64,000 bases of DNA from Catellatospora coxensis. GTDB taxonomy: Bacteria > Actinomycetota > Actinomycetes > Mycobacteriales > Micromonosporaceae. The position numbers were made by a program, and so were the translations under genes. The stretch lies in NCBI RefSeq assembly GCF_016862635.1, contig NZ_BONI01000027.1:38879-102878 (forward strand), written 5' to 3'. Below are positions 1-10,291 of the stretch, one piece after another. Numbering within the stretch: position 1 is the stretch's first letter; the number at the start of each line of letters is the position of its first letter. The notes under the pieces were generated by a model, which worked only from the letters and a program-made list of their open reading frames with translations, was not told the origin of the DNA and made no database searches.

Positions 1-105
1 CATCAGGTATCGCAGCCGTTGGGCCAGGTAGAGGGTGGCGCGGAAGGCGCGCACGGGCGGGGCGAGGTCGTCGTCGAGGAACGGGGACTTGTCGGGTGTG
101 GACAT
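1..105 (-). CDS. N-terminal fragment of a possible MarR-type regulator (cut by window edge)
   Basis: Only the first 35 codons are present; the gene runs off the left edge. The visible part has an acidic start (residues 8-14) followed by an amphipathic helix rich in Arg and Leu, a layout that resembles the N-terminus of actinobacterial MarR regulators, but no DNA-binding domain is inside the window, so the family is a guess. The ATG lies 7 bases after a TAATAT -10 box, so the mRNA is probably leaderless. It is divergent from the glycosyltransferase gene, with only 20 bp between the two start codons, so autoregulation with that neighbour is plausible. Confidence 0.4.
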   Translation of the reverse strand, partial: MSTPDKSPFLDDDLAPPVRAFRATLYLAQRLRYLM

Positions 106-125
106 GCGCAATATATTACCTAACT
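106..125. promoter_or_regulatory. Compact bidirectional leaderless promoter
   Basis: The whole 20-bp gap between two divergent ATGs is AT-rich in an otherwise GC-rich region. On the plus strand TATATT (112-117) lies 8 bases before ATG 126. On the minus strand TAATAT (118-113) lies 7 bases before ATG 105. The two -10 boxes share the palindromic core AATATATT (110-117). There is no room for a Shine-Dalgarno site on either side. Confidence 0.6.
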
Positions 126-1412
126 ATGGCCGAGGAACACCAGATCGTGCTGATGCCGCACTGCGGCTACCTTTCCGAGACCTCCCGGATGATCGAGATC
201 CACCGGGCGCTGGCGCGGCGCGGCGCGAGCGTGCGCATGGCCACCCACGGCGGCACCTACGAGACGCTGCTGCGCGAAGCGGGCATCGACTACGACATCG
301 TCGGCCCGCACATGAGCCCGGCCCGCTCGGCAGAGGTCGTCGCGAACGCCACCGGCCTCGGCGACCCGCGGCAGAGCATCTACCCCGACGACGAGCTGGA
401 GACCTACGTGCGCGCCGAGGGGGCGTACTGGCGAGAGCACGGGGTGCGCACGGTCGTCACCGGATACACGCTGACCACGATGCTGTCCACCCGCCTGGCC
501 GGCGCCGCGCTGGTGACCGAACACGCCTGCTGCTGGGTGCCGCCCGCGTTCGAACGCGGCCTGGTGCCCGCGCCGACCTGGCGGGCCACCCGGCGCCTGC
601 CCGGCTGGGCGGGACGGCTGATCGCCAACCGGATCCTGCCCCGCACCCGCTTCTACTGCGACGGCTTCAACCGCGTCGCGGTCCGGCTCGGTGTCGAAGG
701 CGTGCCCAGCCTCGGCGCGCTGGTCCTGGGCGACCTGGCCCTGGTGCCCGAGGTCCCGGAGGTGTTCGGGGTGCCCGCCGCCGAACTGGAGGCATGGCGG
801 CCCCGCGGCCGCCGCATGCGGCCCTCGACCCGGCTGCGCTACAGCGGGCCGCTCTTCGCCCACCTCGACGTGCCGCTGCCCGAGCACGTCGCCGAGTTCC
901 TCGACCGGCCCGGCCCGACCGTGTACGTCGCGGTCACCTCCACCTCGCCGCGCTTCGTCCGGCGCGTCGTGCAGGCCCTGCGGCCGCTCGGGGTGCGGCT
1001 GCTCGTCGCGGGGACCGTGCACGACCTCGGTGACCTCGCCGACGAGCGGACCTGCGTCGGCGGCGTGCTGCCCAGCCACCTGGTGATGCCGCGGGTCGAC
1101 CTCGCCGTCACGGCCGGCGGGCAGGGCAGCGTGCAGACCGCGATGGCCTGCGGCACGCCGCTGCTCGGCATCCCGCTGCACGCCGAGCAGGACCTCAACG
1201 TCGCGCTGGTCCAGGCCCGCGGCGCGGCGACGGCGATCTCACCCCACCGGGCCGGCACCGCACGGCTGACCCGTGTCGCCGCGCGAATGCTGGCCGACCC
1301 GTCCTATCGGGCGGCGGCCCGCCGCATCCGCGACGTGTACGCCGCCGTGGACGGTCCCGGCAACGCCGCGGAGGCGGTAACGGAACTGACCGCACAGCGC
1401 TCGGCCGTCTAG
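126..1412 (+). CDS. GT1-type (UDPGT/MGT-like) glycosyltransferase
   Basis: Predicted 428-residue GT-B glycosyltransferase that would move a sugar from a nucleotide donor to a small acceptor in the cytoplasm. The N-terminal half has the Rossmann-like acceptor domain (Met-Pro-His-Cys-Gly near residue 8, 'HPxGH'-like position). The C-terminal half carries the donor-binding signature around residues 325-360, with Thr-Ala-Gly-Gly-Gln-Gly-Ser, then Gly-Thr-Pro-Leu-Leu-Gly-Ile-Pro and Glu-Gln-Asp-Leu-Asn. The GT1 signature usually has His-x-Gly where this protein has Gly-Gln-Gly. I chose ATG 126 because TATATT sits 8 bases upstream; an in-frame start at 96 would overlap the divergent gene. Substrate unknown. 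Confidence 0.8.
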   Translation: MAEEHQIVLMPHCGYLSETSRMIEIHRALARRGASVRMATHGGTYETLLREAGIDYDIVGPHMSPARSAEVVANATGLGDPRQSIYPDDELETYVRAEGAYWREHGVRTVVTGYTLTTMLSTRLAGAALVTEHACCWVPPAFERGLVPAPTWRATRRLPGWAGRLIANRILPRTRFYCDGFNRVAVRLGVEGVPSLGALVLGDLALVPEVPEVFGVPAAELEAWRPRGRRMRPSTRLRYSGPLFAHLDVPLPEHVAEFLDRPGPTVYVAVTSTSPRFVRRVVQALRPLGVRLLVAGTVHDLGDLADERTCVGGVLPSHLVMPRVDLAVTAGGQGSVQTAMACGTPLLGIPLHAEQDLNVALVQARGAATAISPHRAGTARLTRVAARMLADPSYRAAARRIRDVYAAVDGPGNAAEAVTELTAQRSAV

Positions 1413-1423
1413 GTTCCGGACAT

Positions 1424-1537
1424 GACCGCCATCAGGAAACGCTGTACGAGCGCGACGACGTCGTGCAGATCCTGGACGACGCCGATACACCCGTGATGTG
1501 GCGGCCGCTGAGCAGCTTCGACGAGACGACGCCGCTT
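1424..1537 (+). pseudogene. Possible gene remnant in the gap after the glycosyltransferase
   Basis: The 243-bp gap 1413-1655 holds no convincing complete gene. One stop-free stretch in frame 2 reads like protein (acidic motif ending Gln-Ile-Leu-Asp-Asp-Ala-Asp, then Pro-Val-Met-Trp-Arg-Pro-Leu) and uses G/C third positions until about 1530, after which codon usage decays. It has no clear start codon or ribosome binding site. It may be the leftover of a deleted gene, or chance in GC-rich DNA. Confidence 0.25.
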
Positions 1538-1655
1538 CTACCCGACCGGCCTTTCCGACCTCCTCGCGAAATGAACGGGGGCACGAGGGTGGCGGCACCG
1601 GTCCGGCCAGTGCGGTACGCACCATGTGGCGGGACCGGCGTTGGCCCGCTCCGGG

Positions 1656-2111
1656 CTAGTCCAGCAGCCAGGTGCGCAGCTGCGCGCCGTACGGGGTCAG
1701 CATGGACAGGGCCGCCGCCGCGGACAGCACCGTGCCGGTGAGCAGGCGCGCCGCCGCGCCCCGGGTCAGGCTCTCCCGCTGGCCGGCGAACTGGAAGAAC
1801 CCGACCAGCGCGCCGATGAAGCCGAGCACGACGATCAGCGACGTCATCACGATCCACCGGCAGATCTCGACCAGCCAGGCCAGCGGATTCCAGGCCGAGT
1901 CAGGGCCCAGCGGCGGGTTCCAGTCCTTGGGGTCGCCGTAGCGTTCCAGGCCCGGGTCGGCCAGGCCGGCCCAGTCGCCGGTGCCGGCCGCCGCGGCGAG
2001 CAGCAGCGACCCTGCCCCGAGCAGCAGGATCGCCACGACCGAGTACTGGAACCACACGATGAGATGCCGCCCCCGCCGGGTCGGCGCGGGCTCCGTCGAC
2101 TGCACGTCCAT
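1656..2111 (-). CDS. Small integral membrane protein, function unknown
   Basis: Predicted 151 residues with three hydrophobic segments: about residues 17-41, 85-110 and 128-142. The N-terminus is cytosolic and basic. No family recognised. I chose ATG 2111 over an upstream in-frame start at 2168 because TAGCCT lies 7 bases before it, the pattern seen at many genes in this window, and because the extra N-terminus would be an Arg/Gly-rich stretch with no domain character. It is followed on the same strand, 64 bp upstream, by the zinc-ribbon gene, which may form a loose pair with it. Confidence 0.6.
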   Translation of the reverse strand: MDVQSTEPAPTRRGRHLIVWFQYSVVAILLLGAGSLLLAAAAGTGDWAGLADPGLERYGDPKDWNPPLGPDSAWNPLAWLVEICRWIVMTSLIVVLGFIGALVGFFQFAGQRESLTRGAAARLLTGTVLSAAAALSMLTPYGAQLRTWLLD

Positions 2112-2175
2112 CCGCGCGAGGCTACGCCACCGGCCGCGCCGGCGCTGACCTTGCCCCCGTACCGTCACGGACAGG

Positions 2176-2361
2176 TCAGTCGAAATCGAAGATCGAGTTC
2201 TTGTCGTAGAAGTGCAGGATGTAGCGGCAGTTCTTGCAGATCAGCAGGGTCATCCGGTGGGACGTGAAGCCCCACCGGCTGTCGAGGCGTCCCAGCTCCT
2301 GCTGGAAGTCGTTACCTTTGCACAGCGGGCAGCGCAGCACCGGGAACTCGGAGGTCGTCAT
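2176..2361 (-). CDS. Small zinc-ribbon protein
   Basis: Predicted 61-residue protein with Cys-Pro-Leu-Cys (residues 11-14) and Cys-Lys-Asn-Cys (residues 42-45), a typical four-cysteine zinc ribbon, then an aromatic/acidic tail ending Phe-Asp-Phe-Asp. Similar small ribbons are annotated as nucleic-acid-binding or unknown. ATG 2361 is chosen because TATCGT lies 8 bases upstream, and because the open frame further upstream runs antisense through the lipoprotein gene. It is divergent from the lipoprotein gene. Confidence 0.6.
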   Translation of the reverse strand: MTTSEFPVLRCPLCKGNDFQQELGRLDSRWGFTSHRMTLLICKNCRYILHFYDKNSIFDFD

Positions 2362-2446
2362 GGACCGGCACGATAGCCAGCTCCGTCCAGCGGCGGGATC
2401 CCGCCCCGGCGGGAACCTCCGGCCGGATCGGACGGTCGAAGCGCCC

Positions 2447-3625
2447 ATGACCCGCGCCCGCACCGCGCTCGCCCTGGCCGCCATGCTGGTCCTGGCCTCC
2501 TGTTCGGCCCGTCCCGCGCCGCCGTCCCCGGTCGGGCCGCCGTCCCCGGTCAGGCCGCCGGGGGGAGCGGCGGTGGGCTGGCGGGAGCTGCCGGGCTCGC
2601 CGCTGAGCCCACGCGCCCTGGCGCTCGGGCTGTGGACCGGCCAGGAGGCGCTGCTGGTCGGCGGCATCGACGAGCCCTGCCCGCCTGGCGCGGACTGCGC
2701 GGGCGACCCCAGCCCGCTGCTGGCCGCCGCGGCGGTGAACCCGGACACCGGCCGCTGGCGGGTGCTCGCCGAACCGCCGGTGGCGCTGCGCTGGATGCAG
2801 GGTGCCGTCGTCGGCGGTGCCGCGTACGTGCAGGGGCACACGGTCGGCAAGGAGGGCGCGCTGCTGGTGTACGACATCGCCGCCGACAGGTGGGAGCGGG
2901 GCTCGCTACCCGCCTCCAACGGGCTGACCCTGGTCGCGGGCGGTGACCTGTTGTACGCGGTGCGGGGCAGTGAGGAGACGGAGCCGGGGCCCGACTATGT
3001 CTACCGGCCGGGCGAGCACGCCTGGGCCGAGCTGCCCGCCGACCCGCTGGGCGCGGGCTACGACCGCACGATGGCGTGGACGGGCCGCGAGCTGGTGCTG
3101 TTCGACCGGAAGATCGTGCCGAACCCGGGGGCGGACGGGCCTTCGGTGGCCCGCGCGGCGGCGTTCGACCCGGCGCTCGGCACGTGGCGGCGGTTGCCGG
3201 ACTCGCAGCAGCTGTCCACCGGGCCGTGGTTTGCCGACGGCGGCAGGCTGATCGACCCGGCGCTCGGCGGCGCGGACGGCGGCCAGGTCGGCAACTGGGG
3301 TCGGGTGTACCCGTACGGCGGGGTGCTCGATCCGGCCGCCGGCGCGTGGTCGGCGCTGCCCGGTGCGCCCGGCGCGGGGCCGGGTGGCGGGCACGGCAGC
3401 GTCTTCGGCGCGACGTCGGCGGTGTACGCGGAGCGACCCGGCCCGGTCCTGAACGCCGCGACCGGGCAGTGGGGCGCGATCCCGCCGCTGCCGCAGGCCG
3501 AGGTCGCCGACAGCACGGTCGTCGCGGCGGGCAACCGGATGCTGGTGTTCGGGGGAGCCCGCTGGCCGGACGGCGGCAAGGCCGAGCTGAGCGCGCGGGC
3601 CTGGATCTGGACGCCGCAGGGCTAA
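2447..3625 (+). CDS. Kelch-like / galactose-oxidase-type beta-propeller lipoprotein
   Basis: Predicted 392-residue lipoprotein. Signal peptide at residues 1-18 ends in lipobox Leu-Ala-Ser-Cys, then a Pro/Ser/Val-rich linker with two near-identical Pro-Ser-Pro-Val-Gly/Arg-Pro-Pro units. The rest shows repeated Kelch-like blades, each with a Gly-Gly pair and a Trp about 10 residues later (for example Asp-Arg-Trp-Glu, Gly-Thr-Trp-Arg, Gly-Ala-Trp-Ser, Gly-Gln-Trp-Gly). This suggests an extracellular binding or scaffold propeller; no copper-oxidase ligands were identified. ATG 2447 is the only start that places the signal peptide at the N-terminus. Its end overlaps the convergent isochorismatase-like gene by 4 bp. 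Confidence 0.7.
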   Translation: MTRARTALALAAMLVLASCSARPAPPSPVGPPSPVRPPGGAAVGWRELPGSPLSPRALALGLWTGQEALLVGGIDEPCPPGADCAGDPSPLLAAAAVNPDTGRWRVLAEPPVALRWMQGAVVGGAAYVQGHTVGKEGALLVYDIAADRWERGSLPASNGLTLVAGGDLLYAVRGSEETEPGPDYVYRPGEHAWAELPADPLGAGYDRTMAWTGRELVLFDRKIVPNPGADGPSVARAAAFDPALGTWRRLPDSQQLSTGPWFADGGRLIDPALGGADGGQVGNWGRVYPYGGVLDPAAGAWSALPGAPGAGPGGGHGSVFGATSAVYAERPGPVLNAATGQWGAIPPLPQAEVADSTVVAAGNRMLVFGGARWPDGGKAELSARAWIWTPQG

Positions 3626-4239
3626 CCGGCCAGTGCCTTGACCAGGCTCGCGGTGTCGGTGATCTCGTTGGCGACGGTGGGCCCGTTGATCTCGTGCGCG
3701 GCGTGCATGGCCTCGAAGCTGAACGCCGCCGTCGCGTCGCGGACCAGCGTGATGTGGTAGCCGGCCTCCATGCCGAACCGGGCGGTGGACTCCACGCACG
3801 TGTTGGCGATCAGGCCGATCAGGATCAGTCTGCTGACGCCGTGCTGTTTGAGCTGCACGTCCAGGTCGGTGTTGGCGAAGCCGCTCTGCGCCCAGTGCTC
3901 GTGCAGCACCACGTCGCCCGGCTGCGGCTCGAAGTCGGGGTGCCACTGCCCGCCCCAGGTGCCCTTGGCGAACAGCTGGATGCCGGCCGCGCGCAGCAGG
4001 TACGGGGTGGCGTTGCGCCACTGCTCGTAGTCGCCCGGCCGCCAGCGCCGGTGCCGGGAGTAGAAGATCTGGATCCCGGCGGCCCGCGCGGCCGCCATGA
4101 GCTGCCGCATGTGCTCGATCAGGCCGACCGTCTCGGCGACCTCCTTGAGCTGCGGCCACCGTTTGCCGCCCTCGCTGATGAAGTCGTTGTACGGGTCCGT
4201 GATGATCAGGCCGGTCGTCGCCGGGTCATAGGTGGCCAT
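3622..4239 (-). CDS. Isochorismatase-family cysteine hydrolase
   Basis: Predicted 205-residue cytoplasmic hydrolase of the isochorismatase/nicotinamidase fold. The catalytic Asp (D15 in Ile-Ile-Thr-Asp-Pro-Tyr-Asn-Asp-Phe) and nucleophile Cys (C148 in Ala-Asn-Thr-Cys-Val-Glu-Ser-Thr) are present. The lysine usually found between them appears replaced: the region reads His-Glu-His-Trp-Ala-Gln-Ser-Gly-Phe (113-121), so a His occupies the Lys position by spacing. I recall this His-Glu-His-Trp variant from other actinobacterial relatives, so it may define a subfamily. A GGGGGAGA ribosome binding site lies just before ATG 4239. Substrate unknown. Confidence 0.8.
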   Translation of the reverse strand: MATYDPATTGLIITDPYNDFISEGGKRWPQLKEVAETVGLIEHMRQLMAAARAAGIQIFYSRHRRWRPGDYEQWRNATPYLLRAAGIQLFAKGTWGGQWHPDFEPQPGDVVLHEHWAQSGFANTDLDVQLKQHGVSRLILIGLIANTCVESTARFGMEAGYHITLVRDATAAFSFEAMHAAHEINGPTVANEITDTASLVKALAG

Positions 4240-4269
4240 GGCTCTCCCCCGAAAGCGCAGACCACCCGA

Positions 4270-4297
4270 GCGTACGCCGCTGTGCGGCGGCGTACGC
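4270..4297 (-). terminator. Hairpin terminator of the DinB-like gene side
   Basis: An 11-bp perfect stem (4270-4280 with 4287-4297) closes a 6-nt loop in the short gap between two minus-strand genes. It lies downstream of neither stop codon in the usual sense for the DinB gene (which ends at 4308) but just beyond it in the direction of transcription, so it fits termination of that gene before the hydrolase promoter. There is no U-tract. Confidence 0.5.
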
Positions 4298-4307
4298 CGG
4301 TTCGGGG

Positions 4308-4823
4308 TCAGCCCATGGTGCGCTGGCCGTCGATGGTCTCGCGGATGATGTCGGCGTGCCCGGCGTGCTGGGACGTCTCGGCGATCAGGTGCAGCGCCAC
4401 GCGGCGCACCGACCAGGCCGCGCCGGGCTCGAACCAGGGCGCCTCCGGCAGCGGGTGGGCGGTGTCGAGGTCGAGGGTGGTCAGCAGCTCGTCGGTGTGC
4501 CGGGCCACCTCCTCGTACGACTTGAGCAGGCTCTCGACCGTCTCACCGGCGGTCATCCTGAACCCGTCGGCCCAGTCGACCTCGCCGCCGTCGCCCGCGC
4601 CCATGCCGGACGCGCCGCCGACCGCGAAGTTCATCCACTGCTTCTCCGTCGCGGTGACATGCTTGATCAGCCCACCGACGCTGAGCGCGCTGGCGGTCGG
4701 GGTGGCGGCGGCCTGCTCGTCGCTGAGGCCCTGCGCGGTGTAGCGCAGGAAGTAGCGGTGCTTGCCGAGCGTCTGCAGCAGGTCGGCGCGCTCCCCGGTG
4801 ACGGTCTTGGCGGATTCGGACAT
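4308..4823 (-). CDS. DinB/DUF664-type protein (mycothiol-dependent enzyme fold)
   Basis: Predicted 171-residue four-helix-bundle protein. It has the family's metal-site histidines: one in Ile-Lys-His-Val-Thr-Ala-Thr-Glu (near residue 50) and two in the C-terminal Ile-Ala-Glu-Thr-Ser-Gln-His-Ala-Gly-His motif, followed by Ala-Asp-Ile-Ile-Arg-Glu. Actinobacterial relatives are related to mycothiol-dependent isomerases and transferases, but the substrate cannot be told. ATG 4823 follows a G-rich ribosome binding site. A second, longer paralog lies at 39046-39630. Confidence 0.75.
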   Translation of the reverse strand: MSESAKTVTGERADLLQTLGKHRYFLRYTAQGLSDEQAAATPTASALSVGGLIKHVTATEKQWMNFAVGGASGMGAGDGGEVDWADGFRMTAGETVESLLKSYEEVARHTDELLTTLDLDTAHPLPEAPWFEPGAAWSVRRVALHLIAETSQHAGHADIIRETIDGQRTMG

Positions 4824-4912
4824 GAAACGACCCCCATCGTTCGGTTGATACGGCCTCACCCTATGGGCCAGGTCCGACAATCCGGGCCTGGGCGGCCCAC
4901 CCGAACGTGTCG

Positions 4913-4925
4913 CATTGTCACAATG
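4913..4925. promoter_or_regulatory. Short inverted repeat, possible operator
   Basis: CATTGT-C-ACAATG is a perfect 6-bp inverted repeat with a 1-bp centre, in the 121-bp divergent gap between the DinB-like gene and the ABC-permease remnant. Its AT content and position 20 bp before the remnant's ATG suggest an old operator or promoter element for the permease. Confidence 0.35.
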
Positions 4926-4944
4926 TATGGGACAGGATGCGTCC

Positions 4945-5147
4945 ATGTCGCGGATCATCCTGGCGCAGCTGCGCCGCCGCGCGGCCCGCTCGGTCGCGCT
5001 GCTGACCGGAGTGCTGGTGGCGACCACCGGTTTACCACCGCGCTGGCCGCCGCCGGGGTGGGGATGCCGGCGACCGGGCTGGCCGCGGTCGCGCCTGCCC
5101 TGGCGCGGCAGCGGATCCCGGTACCGCGGCTGCTCGCCGAGGAGTGA
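4945..5147 (+). pseudogene. Deletion remnant of an FtsX/MacB-type ABC permease
   Basis: The first 26 or so codons from ATG 4945 read like the N-terminus of an FtsX-like permease: an Arg-rich stretch then the start of a membrane helix ending Gly-Val-Leu-Val-Ala-Thr-Thr-Gly. At about 5030 the reading frame jumps. The other frame continues to a stop at 5147 with a segment typical of the C-terminal end of such permeases (helix Ala-Ala-Val-Ala-Pro-Ala-Leu-Ala, then Ile-Pro-Val-Pro-Arg-Leu-Leu-Ala-Glu-Glu). So both ends of a several-hundred-residue protein remain and the middle is gone. The 7-bp direct repeat ACCACCG flanks the junction. No partner ATPase gene is adjacent. Confidence 0.6.
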
Positions 5148-5210
5148 TGTCCTGATTGCTGTGGGTAGAGGGGGTTTCGCACCGGCCGAGACCCCGCTAC
5201 CCTCCTCCGA

Positions 5211-5507
5211 ATGACTGTCTCGGTACGACGTTTGGCCGTACTCGTACACACCCTTTTGGTTGTCCCGCTGATAGCGGTGTTCGTGGTGGTCGGCTCGGGG
5301 CAGCCCGGCGGCCTCACCACCGTGCTGCTGAGCATCCCGGTCCTGCTCGGCGGCGCGCCGTGGAGCATCCTCACCGCCCAGTTCACCGAGCACGCGTCAC
5401 CGGGGGTGTTCGAGTTCCTCGTCGCGTTCCCGGCGGTGCTCAACCTCGCCCTGCACGTCGGCATCGGCGAGTACCTCGCCCGCAGGCGTGCGGCACTCGC
5501 CGCCTGA
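5211..5507 (+). CDS. Small membrane protein, function unknown
   Basis: Predicted 98 residues with three hydrophobic segments (about 8-28, 34-52 and 66-86) and an Arg-rich C-terminus, suggesting a three-helix inner-membrane protein with a cytoplasmic tail. No family recognised; the topology resembles small SCO4225-like proteins. ATG 5211 is preceded by TACCCT with a 7-base gap, so the transcript is probably leaderless. It stands alone between the permease remnant and a lipoprotein gene. Confidence 0.6.
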   Translation: MTVSVRRLAVLVHTLLVVPLIAVFVVVGSGQPGGLTTVLLSIPVLLGGAPWSILTAQFTEHASPGVFEFLVAFPAVLNLALHVGIGEYLARRRAALAA

Positions 5508-5589
5508 TCCCGCAGCCGGGCCGGCCGGGAACGCCCCCACGACCCCGACCGGCCCGGTTAAGATCTCCGCCGACACACGGGGGATCTTC

Positions 5590-6327
5590 ATGGAAACGTC
5601 GCCGCTCACACCATCGGTCGGCATCGGAACACGGGCGGCGCGGGGCGGCAGGCGAGCACTGGTCGCCCTGGCGGCCACGGCGCTGGCGGCCCTGGCCGGC
5701 TGCACGCCCGGCGGGTCGTCCACGCCATCCGGGCCGGGGCCCGGCGAGCCGATCCCCTGGGTCGCGCCGAGTTCGAAGCCCCGCCCGGGCGCCGACGACC
5801 GCGTCACGGCCGCGCTGCTGACCGCGGACCGGATCGGCGGACTGCCCGCCATCGGCGAACCGAAGAACTTCATCATCGAGCCGCAGCTCTGCGACCAGCA
5901 GCCGGAGACGTTCAAGGAGACCAGCGCGTCCGCGGCAGCGATGTGGCAGGACGGCGACGTGCGGGTGGTTCAGGGAACCGTCTCGTTCCGCACTGCGGTC
6001 GCCGACGCCGCGGCCGCCGTGGCGGAGGTGCGCGCCAAGGCGACCTGCGAGTCCTTCACGGCGCGCGACGGGCGGCACGTCCTTGTCCGGGTGCCCGACC
6101 TGGCACCGGTCGCGGGCGTCGACGCCGCCCATGTCGTATGCGAGGAACTGCGCGGCGACGAGCGCGGCAGGGGCGATGCGGTCCGCGGCGCCCGGTGCAC
6201 CGCGCTGCTGGCTCGCGACGACGTGATGAGCGTGCTCTACGCCATCGCGCTGACGCGGGAGCGGGCGGAGTCGCTCGCCCGCGTCGCGGCGGGCCTGTCC
6301 GCGGCGACCCTGGTCAAGGCCTGGTGA
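5590..6327 (+). CDS. Lipoprotein with sensor-like extracellular domain
   Basis: Predicted 245 residues. A long basic N-terminus (residues 1-25) precedes a signal helix ending in lipobox Leu-Ala-Gly-Cys near residue 38, then a Gly/Ser/Pro linker. The mature domain has four cysteines at spacing that suggests two disulfides (one in Gln-Leu-Cys-Asp, one in Ala-Thr-Cys-Glu, one in Val-Val-Cys-Glu, one in Ala-Arg-Cys-Thr). This layout resembles the extracellular sensor domain of actinobacterial PknH-like and sensor-domain lipoproteins, at modest certainty. A TAAGAT box and GGGGGA site lie upstream of ATG 5590. Confidence 0.6.
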   Translation: METSPLTPSVGIGTRAARGGRRALVALAATALAALAGCTPGGSSTPSGPGPGEPIPWVAPSSKPRPGADDRVTAALLTADRIGGLPAIGEPKNFIIEPQLCDQQPETFKETSASAAAMWQDGDVRVVQGTVSFRTAVADAAAAVAEVRAKATCESFTARDGRHVLVRVPDLAPVAGVDAAHVVCEELRGDERGRGDAVRGARCTALLARDDVMSVLYAIALTRERAESLARVAAGLSAATLVKAW

Positions 6328-6368
6328 CACAGCGGTCCTTTGTCGCAGCGGGCCTTTATGATGCCGCC

Positions 6369-6791
6369 GTGTCCGATCTGACCTCCGGCGCGGGCTGGAC
6401 CCCGCCGCAGCCACCGGCCTGCGACTGCGTGGAGCACATCGAGGAGGTCCTCGACGTCGTCATCGCCAGCAGGTACCCCGATCCGCCGTCGATGACGGTC
6501 CGGGAACTGCTCGCGACCGGTGACCTGTCGGTGAAGCCGATGACCGAGCGCTGGCTGGGCGGCCACGACGAGGGGCCGCTGCACTGGAACCTGTGGGCCG
6601 GTGACGAGGCGCGCTGCCTGTACGCCGACGACGCGCAGCTGAGACTCGACAGGTCGCTCATGGAGCGGCCCGGCGTCGAGCGCGTCGAGTGGGTGGACCG
6701 CGAGATCCTGCTGATCGGCGCGCCGAGCATGTGCGCGGACGGGGTGCTGGCCGCGGCGGCCCGCGCGCTGGAGGATCCGCGCGTGCGCTGA
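6369..6791 (+). CDS. Conserved-looking hypothetical protein
   Basis: Predicted 140 residues, soluble, acidic, no signal peptide or membrane helix. It begins with a Pro-rich stretch and Cys-Asp-Cys-Val-Glu-His near residue 17, and contains Trp-rich segments in the middle. I do not recognise a family. The start is uncertain: GTG 6369 gives a compact protein, while GTG 6324 overlaps the stop codon of the lipoprotein gene in a GTGA arrangement that would couple the two genes. Confidence 0.55.
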   Translation: MSDLTSGAGWTPPQPPACDCVEHIEEVLDVVIASRYPDPPSMTVRELLATGDLSVKPMTERWLGGHDEGPLHWNLWAGDEARCLYADDAQLRLDRSLMERPGVERVEWVDREILLIGAPSMCADGVLAAAARALEDPRVR

Positions 6792-6834
6792 GCCGCGGCG
6801 CTTGACTAATCGGGCTGTTTCGATGACTCTGTCG

Positions 6835-6848
6835 GGAGAGCGCTCTCC
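6835..6848. promoter_or_regulatory. LacI-type operator upstream of the GH3 gene
   Basis: GGAGAGCGCTCTCC is a perfect 14-bp palindrome, close to the operator type bound by actinobacterial LacI-family sugar repressors such as CebR (core GAGCGCTC). It lies 78 bp before the GH3 start codon, inside the 135-bp intergenic region 6792-6926. This predicts sugar-inducible expression. No LacI-family regulator gene is in the window. Confidence 0.65.
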
Positions 6849-6926
6849 AACAGGTCCCGCCGACTCCGTGGCCGTCCCCCACACCCGGCAGGGCCTGTCC
6901 CGTCCCGTCTCCATCAGGAGCAGCCC

Positions 6927-10043
<3,117 letters not shown>

Positions 10044-10052
10044 CAGTCCCAC

Positions 10053-10089
10053 CCGGACGGCCGTCCCGTGACACGGGGCGGCCGTCCGG
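10053..10089 (+). terminator. Terminator hairpin after the GH3 gene
   Basis: A long GC-rich imperfect stem (CCGGACGGCCG outer arm, then CCCGTG/CACGGG) with a 2-3 nt loop starts 10 bp after the GH3 stop codon. There is no U-tract, as usual in very GC-rich actinomycetes. The remaining intergenic DNA to 10291 shows no other clear feature. Confidence 0.6.
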
Positions 10090-10291
10090 CCGTGTGCGCC
10101 CCCGGATCGGGCGAGCGCGAATCGGCCTCACGGCCGAGCTTTCGGGACCGTCGCACGCCGTGTGCGATCAGGGCGGAAACGGCGTTGCTACAACGGGTCG
10201 CGACTTCCCCTGAACACCCCGTCGCGCCCCGTCCACCGCGGGACGCGAGCACCACCGCCACCCCCACAGCGTCCTCTCCCGAGCGGGTGAC

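Noticed and set aside
1463..1741. A 92-codon plus-strand ORF in the gap after the glycosyltransferase
   Set aside because: It runs into the convergent membrane-protein gene, codon bias fades after about 1530, and there is no start signal; I kept only a low-confidence remnant.
10044..10291. A small gene between the GH3 and cvnA genes
   Set aside because: The open frame there lacks coding bias and a plausible start and overlaps the terminator hairpin.
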